A stretch of DNA of 64,000 nucleotides from Chrysomallon squamiferum (GCA_012295275.1 CM022673.1:2827105-2891104), one strand, 5' to 3'; numbered from the stretch's first letter, positions 37,912 to 52,189 are shown. Translations and numbers: made by a program. The notes: generated by a model not told the origin, from the letters alone.

Positions 37912-37985
37912 ATTGGCTAGCAGTAAAATGTTTGCCTGTGACTCAGCAATCAGTCACCTGTAACAGGTAAAAGCCAGGTAATATA
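37912..37985 (+). mobile_element. Possible degraded SINE head
   Basis: TTGGCTAGCAGTAAAATGTTTGCC resembles the SINE/tRNA box A context (TGGC-AGTGGTAAAATG), but no convincing box B follows. Confidence 0.25.
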
Positions 37986-38339
37986 TAAAAAGTGATAAGA
38001 GCAGTACTTTGTGACACGAACTCTGACAATTACATTCCATAATGGAAGCAGTGACATGATTTTTCTAAGTGGCACATTCACAGTAAACAAACAAATGTGT
38101 GATGTTGATTTAATCTTGGTTTTGTATGACACGATTTTAGTTTTAAAAATGTCTAATTAAGTATAAATGATGCTTCACAGTTATTACACAGTGGGGAAAT
38201 AAAAACTGTGATTTATGAAAATGAATTAATAAAAGAAAACAAGTAAAAGAATAATAATGATAGTAATAAAAACAACAAAAAACAACAATAATAAAAGTAC
38301 TGAAAACAATAACAAAAAACCCATCAAAACAACAACAAT

Positions 38340-38640
38340 AATAACAAAATAATATGTACAAAAAAAAAAAAAAAAAGCATAAGAAAAATCTTCTCCTAAT
38401 AAATGAATAAATAAGTATTTAAAAAAATAAATATATAAACAAAAAAAAAAAAAAAAAAAAACAAGTAAATAAATAAAATATAAATAAATAAATAAAACAC
38501 CAGAACAAGCAAATATAAAGAAAAAAGAAATAATTAATTTATTCTGGAAATGGCATAAAGTGTAAAATATAAAGAAAAAAATTCATCAATATTTATAGTC
38601 AAAATGTAAAAAAAAAAAAAAAAAAAAAAAAGATTAAAAA
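38340..38640. repeat. A-rich stretch with poly-A and AAAT repeats
   Basis: Several A runs of 14-24 bases are separated by AAAT/AATA units; no element body is recognisable. Confidence 0.8.
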
Positions 38641-41492
38641 TAATATAAATGTGGTGTCAGTTCTTTAATAGCCAAATTGTAAATACATTTTTTTCTATGT
38701 AATACTTTCCTAATGTTTACTGCATTTTATATCAGAGTGACCTTTAATTTTAAGCCATAGCAAAGTCTAGGTCACACATACAAGTATGTAGCAAACCTGA
38801 ATTAACGCAGAGATGATTATAATAATAATATTTTTATAAACATTAACCTGATGTAATAATATATAAAAAAAAATTAAAATTTGTTTTCAATAGCAGGCAT
38901 GTATATTATTTATTAATTTAATTTAATTTAATTTGTGTGTTATTAAATATCTACTCTATTAGTGAAAAATAAAATTAATGCAGGATAATTTATTCTACAA
39001 CAGTCAAAACTAACATGCAGAAGAAACAAAATGATAAAAGTTTGTTTCAAAACTCACATGCTGTTTAAAGAATGTGATGAGTTCATTAGAAAGTAGTATG
39101 AGAGAGTAATAACCATTCTAATTCCCAACACATGATTTTATCTGCTGCACCCACAGGGAGAACATTTACTTCAGGGTTGTCCTAGACTGACTTCAAGTCC
39201 ATCACAATTAAATAGTCTTTACAAGTTTTGTATACATAGAAAATTATTTAGTTGTATGGTATATAACAACAATAATATTAATAGTACTAGTAATAAAAAT
39301 AATAAATAAATTAAACAAGCAAAAAAGTGGGTAAAGTAAAAAATTAAACAAATAAAAAAATATATAATAATGATGATGATGACAATGGTAACAAGAACAT
39401 TAATAATATTAATAAAAATAAGTTAAATAAAAAATAATATGAATAATACATAAAAAAAAATTAAAAAATAAAGAAATTAAATAATAAAACAAATATTAAA
39501 ATTAACAATAAATAAAATGCTATATTAGTTTTTCAAGTTTTGAAAACACTAACCAAGAAATAATTCTTAAAACCAGTGCTTCCCTCTAGCCACTGTTAAT
39601 ACTGTAACAGATACAGAAATTCTAGAAAATTAAAGTCTAGGTGAATGCTATGCAATATAATAACAATTATTATAAACCACACATACCTTTCATTTGTTTA
39701 TATAAAATATTATGTTGGAATAAAATTTCAGATTGAAAATGGGTATCTGGTTTCATAACAAATATACCATATATATATATATATATAATTATGTCTTAGG
39801 TGGGTTTTTCTTATGTACACCCAACTAACTTTACCCAAATATATATTTGTGTTGCTTTAATAAAGGGAAAGTTGACTTTCAATCATTTGGTTTTTCCTAG
39901 GCATGAAAGATTACACAATTTACCCTTCTCAAATTATTAGTAATTGAAATATCTTATGTTCCAGCCATTGTCCAACAAATGATTTATACAGTCTATGGGA
40001 AGGAGCATATAAAATATCACTTGCTGCTAATGGTTAAATATATTCCATTATGCAGTTATTAATATTATACCAAAACTATGTATCTGAAACCTTCCAACTT
40101 TTAATAATAAACTGTTTTGTGGGGGATTTAAGAAAATATGAGTTCCTAATACAGAATGCACATGTATTTGTCTTTAGTCTTAAATAATCAGATATGTAAT
40201 GTAAACATTTTTGTACCCATTGTTAAAAAGATCAGGCTCCCCTAGAATGATTTGGCTTTGTAATACTATTATCAGATTGATTGTCATGGTAACCCCTTTC
40301 ATTGTCACTATTTATTAAACTATGCTAGACTGACTGGTTACCATTTAGCTACTGATGTTAATTACTGTCAGAGGTGTAATACCGGCAGATATTTAATACT
40401 CTCATTGTCTGCAGTGTGGTGATTGAATTTTTATTTTTGATTTTTAAATGGAAATAAATACAGAATGTTTTCAAACTGAATTGACATATGTGTGTATATG
40501 TATGCAACAGCATGTGTGTGTGTGTAAGTGTGTATGTATGTAAGTGTGTGTGTGTGTGTGAAATGATGAAATGATGCAAGCTGTTGTATGCAGAGAAGTA
40601 ATTAACAAAAAAATCTGCATGATAAAATGAAAACTGATGTTCCACTGTTAGCATTAATCTATCTAAACATAACACACATAGGCCTGTGCAGAATATATGC
40701 AGAAAAAAAGAACAGATAACATACATACACACAGACACACATACATACAAGTTGATACAAATAACAGATACCAGACACTTACACAAAAGTAACCCAGGAA
40801 CAACAAAAGAACTGTCAGTATCACTTGATCTGCACAGTTAATAATTAATGCATCTAAGAGGAAAACTGTGACACAGGACAGTCTCTCTCATGCAAGACAC
40901 AACTAACTCTACCAACACCAGTTTACCCAGATAACACTATTACTGACAAAAACTAAATGAAATAACCAAAAAAAAAAAAAAAAAAGAAAAGAAACATCAA
41001 AAGCCTACATGTACTTAAACCACTATTACTCCTACTACTGCCACAAAAATTACATTTTTCTAACAAATACACCAACAAATTTTTAACGATTAATCCACAA
41101 AACTAACATCATCACTGACAAACTGAAGAATTGTAATAATTAAAAATACTGAACATGAGAAACTACAAACACTTAAATGACAACCATCACAATCTTGCTA
41201 TGCCAGATTCATCTACTTTCACCTACACAGTTTTAACAATTAATCTACAAAAAACAACACTCTGAAGTAACATGATCACTGACACAAACTAAAGAACTGT
41301 AATATCAATAAACAAAAACATCAAAAACCTACATCCACTTAAACACCAACCATCACAATTTTCTATCCAAAAAACACCCCAACCCCATCCACTTTCAACT
41401 ACCACCGTTTAACAATTAATCCACCAAAAAAGTAGTATTATCTTTAACACAAACTTAAAGAATTGTAGTAAGAAAAAAGTAAAACAACTCAC

Positions 41493-41660
41493 CAGCAGTG
41501 TGCAGACTCTTTACTACAGACAGGAGATGGTGACGTACAGGATAAAGCGAAGGATGTACACAGGAATATAGCATTTGAAATGTTTACTGCTCTGAGATTG
41601 CCTGAAAAAGTGGCTGGCTGAATTTATCATTGGGAGGTTTGTTAACATTGTGTGTGACAA
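41493..41660 (-). other. Candidate alternative first exon inside the big intron
   Basis: On the minus strand a less AT-rich segment ends in ACTGCTG followed by GTGAGTTG, a strong donor. An ATG about 85 bases before the donor opens a frame that stays open to the donor (phase 1). No acceptor is obvious at its 5' side, so it could be a first exon. Phase 1 does not match the phase-0 acceptor at 33853, so if used it would more likely be untranslated. Confidence 0.2.
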
Positions 41661-41730
41661 ATGCTTTGCCAGTTAAAATCACTGACCCATGACTGTGACC
41701 ATATATATATATATATAATATACATGTCAA

Positions 41731-41757
41731 GTGTTGTTGTTGTTGTTGTTGTTGTTA
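41731..41757. repeat. (TTG)n microsatellite
   Basis: Eight TTG units lie just left of an otherwise AT-rich stretch. Confidence 0.9.
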
Positions 41758-42482
41758 CTTCACTTGTGGTTGGTTGGTTTTGTTAGAGATTTGTGTTAAT
41801 AAGCAAGGTGAAGAAATGATCGATTTAAAATGGGATGTAAGCAATTTTATTAAAATAAAATATATAAAAATAAAATAAAAGATTATTTAATAAATATATA
41901 TTATTATAAATATTTTCAAGATTAATTTAAAATCACAGTAATAAAATGAAATTTATTAGAAAAATAGCAATAAATAAATTCATAAATATATAAATAAATA
42001 AAATAAAATAAAAAAGTGAAATAATATATGTAAGTGAATCGATAAGATAGTAAATAAGAACAATAAAGAAATAAAAATGTAAAATAAATACTGAAGTTGA
42101 ATTAAATTTTTAAAAATGTTATATAATGTAAAAACATAAATACAAATAAAATTAAATTTAATAAAGTAAGAAATTATATTAAATTAGTAATAAATAAATG
42201 CCAAAAGCCAAACATATTTAGCTATTGACTTATGATCTTGTTGTTGTTGTTGTTTTTGTTTGTTTTTTAAACAAGAAAATAATCGAGACACATTCATTCT
42301 CATGTTCTTCGTTGCAGTACATGGTTGCTTATAAAAATTTAAATAGTTTTGACAAAAAGCCAAGTTTGAATTTAGCCATAACAACAACAGTCTACAGACA
42401 CAAAAATAAATAAATAAATAAATTAAAAAATGTAAATAACTGTTAACATGTACTTTATATATAGCATTAATGTAATGAATGT

Positions 42483-42518
<36 letters not shown>
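42483..42518. repeat. (CA)n microsatellite
   Basis: About seventeen CA units, uninterrupted. Confidence 0.95.
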
Positions 42519-42521
<3 letters not shown>

Positions 42522-44410
42522 TATAGATTTTTTTTTCTAGCACTTTACTTTTAAAAATCATGTCAGTCTATCAAACGAATGCAAGCTAACTCGTTTGGTG
42601 CTGAAAACTATTTTCTTTTCTTTCTTTCCTAAAAGTTTAAAAGGTTATCCTTTAACTCTATGCTTTTAGTTTGGCCTTAATCTGTTTATGATTAAGATTT
42701 ATGGAGACATTTGAAGGTCTTTACTTAAATGCAGTTGCTTTCTACAGTGAAATATTTGGAAAAAAACGTTTTTTAAGATTCTGGAGTGTATCTGTATCTG
42801 TTAACTTGTGAACTAGGACATACCAACTTCTATCTTTTACTTTTTTTTTTTTTTTTTTTTTATATAACAATACAATTTGGGCTGAGAGACTGTTGATTAG
42901 CTTTCTCTATAAGCCTTAACATGTAGACTATTGACTGTGCTATGTATTGGTAATCTAGTGCAGGAATTTCATTGATATATAGATTATTAGAGTTCAGTAT
43001 TCACATGCATGAAGGACTGGCACAGCTTGTGGTGGATCAAGGATACAAGGCACCTCAAGTAACAAGATGGATCTGTTACTTACAACTATTACTGGCACAA
43101 AGGCACCCTAAAAAGATCCATCCTTGGCTGGAAGAAAGTCATGTAGCATCCTAGATAAAAAGTTGCTGGCACAACAGTCTTTGGCACCTTATAGAAAAAT
43201 GTGTCCATGACTGACACCTTAAACATGCTTTAAACAAGTGCCCTTTGATAAATATTAATGAACTAATTTAGAAATTGTTTCGGTGTATTGTGTCATTCGC
43301 TAGATAATGGCATTGCAAGGAAGAGTCAAGATGTTTCAAGTGCACAGAACCATCTCTGTGTGAATGTCTGGTGGGCAGCTCTGGCCTGGTGTGAAGCATG
43401 TGGAAGCATTCACGCACATGCAGCTGCAGGTGCAAAACAAGCACAGGTGTGATTTATTCTGAAGTGTGCAGTGTTTATTTGACATTTTCAAACAGATTAG
43501 AAGAATCTGCTGTACCAGGCATTTCTCACATACTTCTCTCTCAGTTACTCTATCTTCACTTATCTCACGTTTTTAACAAACATTATTAAACTGCTGTTAC
43601 TATTTTTTTAATTACCTTTTCTTTAGACAAACTGAATTAATGTCTTATTGGTAAATGCTTGGCCTGTTCCAAGTTCAAATGATAAATTAATGATGAATTA
43701 ACTGCTGAAGATGCATCATCTTTAAAATGTTAAACAGTGTAGTTATTTTCTGCCTGTGTGATAAAGAAATATATTTTACATATGTAATAAAGTCTGGTAA
43801 TTAATATCTTGTTACAGTAACTCAGCTTATGCTAATTTATAAATATTTTTTTTTAATTTATTAACATTTTAAAAAAATGTTTTACATTTACTTTTAATTG
43901 CTATATTATTAATATTTAATTTCCTTTATTAATATTTTTCTTTTATTTATTTGTTCCTTTTTTTTTTTCTGGCAAGAATTTTTAACGTGTCTTTAAAATT
44001 TAAACAGTTCAATCACAGATCTTTGATCTCCTGAAAACCTGTTTTACCCGGACTATTACGACATCCCAGTTTATGACATTTTACATGGTCTAGGCAGTCT
44101 GTTACCTAACACATTCCCATTGCAAAGATTGTTGATAAACTCTTTCAACCACACCTTTAACGAAGTCAGAACAAAGGTACAAAGAAAATACCTGATCTCT
44201 GATTAAGGTACATGCACAGGTAAATGTATCACCTGAACTAAGACATGACTGACCCACTAGTCTCTTACAAATACTTCTTTAAAGAACTTCAAAGGCGTGA
44301 ACAAAAGTCTGAAGTACATGAATTGCAAACTGGTGTAATATTTTATTTATGATCTGCATACACTCTACATACATCCAGTATCCACCTAGTTGAGAAAATA
44401 ACTGTATGTG

Positions 44411-44449
<39 letters not shown>
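44411..44449. repeat. (TA)n microsatellite
   Basis: About nineteen TA units, self-complementary. Confidence 0.95.
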
Positions 44450-44453
<4 letters not shown>

Positions 44454-45010
44454 TGTATTTCATGAACATTATGAATAAAATTTTCAGTAATAATTATTTT
44501 TTGGAATCAAAAATTATTTAACACTGAATTTTTCGTATACATATATAATTTTTAGTTTCTAAAATAAAATAATGAGATATAATAATGAATGAAAATGTAA
44601 GTAAAGAAAAAAAAAGTAATTCTGAAAAAGGAAAAGACCTCAGTAAACTATCAATATCAATAAAAATAAATTTTTACAACATGTAGCACACAACCTCTCA
44701 AATCTTTTTTAAAAAACACAATCAATAAGCTGTTTGGTCAGTTTGAGGCAAAGAAATGCACAGACTTTCATTCAGTCTCTGTTAAGTTATATACTCCATC
44801 TAGTCTCTTTTCTGTAATATTATTATGTGTTACAACTGTCAGGAGAACATTTTTTTATTGTTATATTTTTCCAATAAACTGTCATAACAGGGAAATATTT
44901 ATGTTCGTTATACAATCCCAATTTTCATTTTTATCACTGGTGATTTTTTTGGGGGGGCCTTTAAATTTGTCATAATATATGGAATATATTATTATTATTA
45001 AATTATTACC

Positions 45011-45053
45011 ACCTCTACTACCATTACTACTACAACTACTACTACTACTACTA
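45011..45053. repeat. ACT-type trinucleotide array
   Basis: Imperfect (ACT)n with CTC and ACA interruptions, the first of several ACT/AGT arrays between 45 and 58 kb. Confidence 0.85.
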
Positions 45054-46305
45054 TTTATTTAATTAAAATCTAAACCTGATATGTTTTACTTTAATATTCA
45101 CCACTTCAAAGAAAACTAAATTTATATTTTTAAAAATCTTTCTTTGATATTTTTTTTTTCTCATCTTTCACTGGTGTCAAAGTGACAAAGGTTGCTTGCA
45201 AACTGTTTCTGTCTTGTTAATCTGTTCAGTTTTCACTAAGATCTCTGATCTAAGACAATAATTTCCCACAGTCTTCAGATGTCAACCAGCAAGATTAATA
45301 GAGCAGTCTATATATGTGTACATGGCTGCAAGCAATCATTGTAATTGTAATCCTGAGAAAATGAAGGTTACCACTGAAATTTATTTCATCCTTGTAAACA
45401 GGCAGACTTCAAACAAGTAAATTGTGATGTCTTTTTTATTTATTTTTTTTCCATGGTTTTTTAAAATGTTATTATTAACAATGTTACTTTTTAATTATGT
45501 TATTTAATTCTATAATTTGTATATCAAAGTTTAAAACAAAGCCGATGTTTTTAAATACAGAAAAATATTTTTGTCTTCAAGTTTATGTACAAACACAAGT
45601 TAAAACATGTATTTTTACCTTTAAAATTTTCTCTAACATACCAAATGGTCCACATCAAAACACTTACCTTAATTCTGGAGACATATATCACCCACAATAC
45701 ACAGGTATGCAGAATAGCTACAGGTAACAATGTCAGACAGAAGTTTTCTACTTTAGGTAACAAAATACATTTGGGAAAAGATTAAAATAAGCAATCAAAG
45801 GTAATTTTGTAATTCCACATACCTGAAACGTTTTAACACCTGGGGATCAACTCATCTGTGATTTCTGCGTACCTGACCTCAAATTACCTACATCGTACTA
45901 CAGGTTTTGTATTCATTGATAAGAAAATATGCAGGTTAGACTTAAACACTGTCTGTCTACTTTAAATACTAGACACTTGGTGTGAATCAAAATTTGTTTT
46001 CAGTTCGGGTTTATTTGAATGAACGTAACATCTATATACCCATTGTCTTTTCTTACTGTTATCATTTTATGTCTGGATCAATAGTTACAAAATACTGACA
46101 AATGACTGCTGCAAATTATTTATACACATATAATAAAAAATATTTCAGGAATAAGAATTTTAAAACAAAACCCACCATTTATATCTGATGGGTGGTGGGT
46201 GTGAAATGATATACTTTAAAACAGACTGGTATATTACTGTACTGATTCTCAGTGTCTATTGTGTAAAAATATTTGTAAATGTTGTCTGATACAAGTTTTA
46301 CAAGG

Positions 46306-46371
46306 TAGCAGTAGTAGTAGTAGTAGTAGTAATAGTAGTAATAGTAGTAGTAGTAGAAGTAGTAGTAATAA
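46306..46371. repeat. (AGT)n array
   Basis: About twenty AGT units with occasional AAT and AAG variants; an artefactual poly-Ser frame overlies it. Confidence 0.9.
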
Positions 46372-46874
46372 TTACTGTAATAAAATTATAATAAAGTTAA
46401 TAATACTAATAATAATAATAAAGATTCCTTTCAGTTTAACACTATTTCACAATTCATTATTATTATCACATATGTTTACTTTATTTACAGCATAATTATA
46501 TACCATGCTGTTGTTGAACAGGATCACTGAATATGCAGGTGAAACACTGTCAGGTCCTCTACAGAACGAGGTAAGTGAAACATACAAGTAAGTGTGTGTA
46601 TGAAACAGACTGGTGGCAAGGCAGGAGCAGTGATTCTTTTAAAAAAAAAGCTTTCTGTGTTTTGTGTAGCGAAGCCCTAAGTCAGCCTGTTGCAAAGTTC
46701 ACAGTTTGAACAGACTGAATAATAAAAAAAATAATACACAAGACAGAAATTGTTATCTCGCCATGTAACAATAGAGTATATATAGAACCTTATTTAGCGA
46801 CTTGCTAAAATCGTGTGTGTATGTGTATTTATACTTTTTCTTCTGTTAGTGGGAGACATTTTAACACCAGTGCG

Positions 46875-46985
46875 AACAAGCATTGGACTATACAGTTCAG
46901 TGGTTAGAGTGCTCACACAAGAAGTGAATCAAATCACTTTTAGTAATCCCACAGGACCATTGCCCATTCCAAAAAGTGCTCCAAA
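46875..46985 (+). mobile_element. tRNA-derived SINE fragment
   Basis: ACAGTTCAGTGGTTAGAGTG is a very good pol III box A in tRNA-like context, followed by AGTAATCCCACAGGACC at about box B distance. No target duplication could be fixed. Confidence 0.5.
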
Positions 46986-47008
46986 ACAAATGCACTGAAG
47001 GCCACAGT

Positions 47009-47120
47009 AATATATATATATATTGAGGGGTTAGAGCCAGAATGTTTTAAGTGCTTATATATAATATATACACATATACACAAGACCTTCTAGCTCTAAT
47101 CCCTCAATATATATATATAT
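47009..47120. mobile_element. MITE-like foldback element
   Basis: Two arms of about 35 bases (47009-47043 and 47086-47120) are inverted copies: TA repeat, TTGAGGGGTTAGAGCC against its complement with only about two mismatches. They flank a loop of about 42 bases. The size, TA-rich ends and lack of coding are typical of a non-autonomous foldback/MITE. Confidence 0.6.
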
Positions 47121-47539
47121 GTATACTGAACAGATTCGATGCAAGACGTTCAAGTTAAAATGAACATCTGTCAACAACCCTCTTCCCTCTGATCCACCTA
47201 AAAACATTTAAGTATTTCCTTCTGCAGGGATATACTTGTAAACACAGACATTCATGTTACATGTATTTGTGGAAAGCAAATTCCTCTCTTCAGACTCTAA
47301 ACTGGTCTTTCCAATTACCCTGGTACAAACAGCCCAATCAGCAGACATTGATTTCATGCTGTCAGGGTGTGTTAACATGTAGACCTATCACTGGTTGCAC
47401 TATACTACTCAAACAAATTAGGGGACAAGTGCTAAATTCATTTGTACAATTTTAGTTTGATCAAATTGTACAGAAAAATGGTATCAGTATATATATTTGT
47501 TTTGTTCTGTTGTATAATAAAAATAAGACAACGGCAAAT

Positions 47540-47612
47540 ACTGCTATTACTTTTACTACTAATACTACCACAGCAATAGTACTACAACTACTATTACTAA
47601 TACTAATAGTAA
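47540..47612. repeat. Degenerate ACT/ATT trinucleotide array
   Basis: TACTAC, TACTAA and TATTAC triplets recur with few interruptions. Confidence 0.8.
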
Positions 47613-48280
47613 TAACATATTTTAAAGATTCATCATCTTGCTGTGCAGAGCATTTGATTTACCATATTGTACAAAACATACACACATTATTATGATTGTG
47701 ATTAAGACTCTTATTATTTTGTTTGAATTTAGGTTTTTATATATCTCCCTTAATTTTTTCTGACCTCTATACTATAAGATTTAGTAAGATAATGATTTCC
47801 TATAATCAGGTATGGACAACAGGTTTTCTGTAAGCTGCAAATAAACACCAAATGTCCATAATATTTTAGTGGTCACTTACTGGTCACTTACTGGGCAATC
47901 TATATTCCTAAAAAAATCACTGTTAAATTAACATGCACTGTCTGATACATATAACTGTCTGATACTCATGTGATATCGCTAATAATTAAACATTAGAAGT
48001 TTTTATCAGTTAACAATTTAAATATACAAAGAACACTAAACTATATATTTACTTTTACTATGTTGTACGTTATGGTTTTTATTATATATACTTTTTTCTT
48101 CATTTCTGTTGGTTTTAACATATCAATAATATGGAATCTTTGGAGACTGATCATAAACCATCTAAATGGTATCTTTGTAATGAAAATGTGAAACAAATGA
48201 TATGGACTAAATGTACTTGTCTATTGATGATGCATTAGGGAAAAGAAAAAAGAAAAAGAAAAAATATTAATCAATTAAAC

Positions 48281-48550
48281 ACTACTGCTACTGCTACTAC
48301 TATTACAACTACTACTACTGCTACTACTATTACAACTACTACTACTGCTACTACTATTACAACTACTGCTACTAATAATAATAATGTGGTAAAAGTTGTA
48401 GTAGCAGTAGTAATAGCAACAGAAGTAATAATAATAATAATAATAATAGCAATACTACTACTACTGTTACTGCTACTACTATTACTGTTACTGCTACTAC
48501 TACTACTACAACTACCACTACTACTACTACTACTATCACCACCAATTATT
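48281..48550. repeat. Compound ACT array with 27-bp higher-order unit
   Basis: Trinucleotides ACT, GCT and ACA form about three near-identical 27-bp blocks (TGCTACTACTATTACAACTA and flanks) before passing through GTA and AAT runs back into ACT/GCT repeats. Confidence 0.9.
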
Positions 48551-48968
48551 ATTATTATCGTTAATATTATTAATACAGTTCATCATTTAATCTTTTTGAT
48601 AATAGAGTAATGATCTTTATTTTCACACCAAATAGCTGATAAAAAAATATCTTTACAATATTTAATTATCAAAGATAACAAACTAGTGTCAGTTAATTAC
48701 AGCTGTTATCTTGACATTGTGACATATGAGTGATAATACACACAAGTAAATAAACTTCTAACAGTCCTGTATTTAAATTAATTTATCTCGGTCATACACT
48801 TCTTGTTTACCTGAACTTTCCATGAAAAATAATTAAAACTATACAAATCACAAGTGAAGGCTTGAAACAGCAAACCGGCATTAGCCAAACCAATTTGACC
48901 ATTTATTGGGGTTTTTTCTTTTCTCAGTGAAATTTTTTAAAGTTTGTTTTTGTTTAAAGTTTGTATAT

Positions 48969-48969
<1 letters not shown>

Positions 48970-49003
<34 letters not shown>
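48970..49003. repeat. (AC)n microsatellite
   Basis: About seventeen AC units. Confidence 0.95.
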
Positions 49004-49008
<5 letters not shown>

Positions 49009-49849
49009 CTGTTCCATAACCAATGCACATAATTTTAAACATTTTAAAAATTCAAAAACTTTCATACTGCCCTTGCCAAAACTTTCAGCACAATTTTCTT
49101 ATTTTCTGTGACAAGATGAATTCTTCAAAGTGCTGTGATATAATATATATGTCTCAGGTGCTCCACACAAAAAAAGCCAAATCTACAAACACATCAATTC
49201 CATTCCAAACCTACACTGACGTTGCCCAGCTCTGAAACATCTTTGTTTATCTGGTTAGATACAAGTGAGGTCTCTTGTTTGTTGACTTCTTTTCTGATTT
49301 ATATAACTGAGTTCACCAAAGGCAGAATATAATTCAAACCTGTCCAGAGATAATTATCCTTTTTTTTTAAAAAAATCAAAGAAAACAAGTACAAAATCAT
49401 CATAAATTGTTTAACTGTGACAATGAACCATGATTTAGAATCAGTCATTATTTACATTGCACTTTGTTTCATTATGATTATTATTACCAGTTCAGGTTAC
49501 TATAACCTCTAATGTATATAAATACAAAAGTATTATATTTATACAAGGAACTTCAGTCCTCTCTACTATGGATATATCAGTGTGTTTAAAATAACTCAGG
49601 TTACTCAGAGGCAATCACTAGACAGATGTTTCACCTCCTTTTACATTTCCTAATCTGATTTTAATTCTTTCTGAAACTTTCCTTCCCTAATCTGATTTTC
49701 AAACTTTCTAAAAAGAAAAATAAATATTCCCCCCCCCCCTTTTTTTGTGTTGGATATATTTAAGAGAACAGCACAAAAATGAAGAATTGTAAACCTACGT
49801 GTTTGCTATCAGTCTTAACCACGAAAATAGTTTGTGGAAAGATGATGAT

Positions 49850-50215
49850 GGTTTACAACAGTAAACATGGTTTGTGATACATACAGTTACCATAAAGATG
49901 ATTTATCTAATTTACAACTGTAAGCATTCTGGTTTCAGCTGTTTACCATTTTGATGAAAATGGTTACAGTTTTCTGAATGCAGTTTTCAGGTTTCCCCAT
50001 TTAAATGTTTAGTTAGTTAATAATTATAAACACAGGGTTTTTGAGAAAACCATTACAGTGGAAATAAGTTTACTAAGTTTCCAACAGTAAACTGAGATTT
50101 CTGGAATGCACTGGATCAAGAACATTTACCTTGTTTACAGTAGTAAAATTTTTTTTTTTAAGTTTTCTCAATTACCATAGTAAATTTTTTAATAAGTTTA
50201 CAATGGTAAACACAT
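49850..50215. promoter_or_regulatory. Cluster of GTTTAC-n-GTAAAC palindromes
   Basis: The palindromic word GTTTACAACAGTAAACA (49851-49867) recurs in altered form near 50076, 50132, 50171 and 50195 (GTTTACAATGGTAAACA). Single GTTTACC words lie between, for example near 49941. GTAAACA is the core forkhead (FOX) recognition sequence, so each copy offers two opposed sites. It may be just a diverged minisatellite of 60-80 bases. Confidence 0.35.
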
Positions 50216-50920
50216 CAGTTTCAAGAAACCACCATTGTAATGGGAATTATTTGCCTTCTTTACAAACCTCTTGTAACCAATTCCAAACACCTGTGTGGAT
50301 TTTTTTAAATACAGGAAACCGATTTTTTAAATGCTATCTTTTGGCTCTTTTCTGTGAAACAGTAAACTTGTTTAGACAGACACATTTTATTCTCTGCATC
50401 ATCTTCCAACCACTGCTTTTTATCATCTTCTTATTTTTTATTTTTTTAAAGATAAGAAACTGTAATCAAAGTGGTGTATAATTTTTAACTTATCTAAAAC
50501 CAATAAAATACTGTATATTTTATTATAATCACTATATTCATCAAATATTATTACATGTGTTATTATCATCACCACCACTGCTTTCTCATTTTTCTAAAAT
50601 TTGAAATACTGGAATAAAGATATTCTTTCTTTCCAAATTTATCTCTTTTTATTCTCTTTTATTAACTTAAAATACCAGACACAAAACAGCATTTTATTTA
50701 TTTAATTTATTTATTTTTATTATTTAAGGTAAACATTTATAAGAATTTTTACTTTAAAAATTTCTGCTTAACACATTCTAGTCCAGTGAATCATGCAGAC
50801 AAACATATATTTACATTTATATCCTATTTTGTATTAACTAGCAACTATACATATACGATATTTATTACACTGAGGAATTTGAGATATGCATTATAAATGA
50901 ATTATACAGTGTGTATTTAT

Positions 50921-50938
50921 GTGTGTGTGTGTGTGTGA

Positions 50939-50978
<40 letters not shown>
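50921..50978. repeat. (GT)n microsatellite
   Basis: About 28 GT units with two GA interruptions. Confidence 0.95.
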
Positions 50979-52062
50979 AATTACTGAGTATTTAAATTTT
51001 TATATTTTTTCAAAAAGATGTTTTCTACTAAATATAAAATAAAATAAAAACAGAAGAGGCAGAATGAAAGAGAAATGTAATGTAATAAGCAGTTTCAGTT
51101 ATGAGTTAAAAAAATATGCATTTATTTAAATTTAAATTTTTTATTTATTTTGTGAATATTTCTTGTGTTTTTAGGTTTATAGTTGTCTTTTTCCTAAACA
51201 AGAATATTTTTAAAATGTCATTTTGTACTGTTTTGAGCTGCTTAATGCATTTGGAGTTAATCTCCATCATCTCAACTTTAAACAAAAACTTATAGCACAA
51301 AAAATAAAAATAAAAAAAAAAATAAAAAAATAAAATAAAAATAAAAGAGAAACAGAAAATAAATTCTTGTAAAACAGGTAATCATTGAAGCAAACATTTT
51401 AGGAATTTATTATAATTTTTTTGCTACATTGATTTCCTGTGTATTTTAAAATGTCATTTTATTTTTTTTTTTTTTTTTTTTTTTTTTCAGATTTTATTTT
51501 ATTATTATATTTCAAAATATAAAATTTAAAATTCTAATTTAATATTCCTTTAACAATTTACATTTTATCTTCTCCATTTGTTTCCAATTTCTTTCTCCAA
51601 CTGGTAAATCTTTATCATTTTCTTGTTGTTTTTTTCCATTTTTATTTTTCCAATTGGTGAATTAAAACTTTCATACTATGTTTCTACAACATTTTTAACC
51701 ACTTTTTTTTTTTTTAACAGTTTAACACCATTTTCATTAGGGAATGAGTTTTTAACAACAGAGATTACTCACTGAAATATTTGAAATTCTAGCCTGGCAG
51801 ACTGTCATGATAGTCTAAGTGAGAACTGAAACCAACAAGATGTCTGAATCAGATGGGATAGGAAGTGTAAACTGAGGTGAAACATCTGTCATGGCCTCCC
51901 AGTAACCTGAGTCATCTCAACTACACTGATACATGAAAATGAGAAAATGAGAAAATGAGACAGTTCCTAATGTTCTGTTATTCATTACGCATTACCATAC
52001 AGAAGTCAAACTGTGATTTATATATGTAGGTATATAGGCCTATATGTATATATGTATGTATG

Positions 52063-52064
<2 letters not shown>

Positions 52065-52138
<74 letters not shown>

Positions 52139-52146
52139 TTATTATT

Positions 52147-52189
<43 letters not shown>

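Noticed and set aside
42972-43154. 60-codon plus-strand frame with normal-looking amino acid mix
   Set aside because: No splice context, no recognisable motif, and the segment shows short inverted words suggesting repeat origin.
47261-47455. 64-codon plus-strand frame
   Set aside because: Isolated, no start context, splice signals or similarity that I can recognise; length is within chance expectation for this locally less AT-rich segment.
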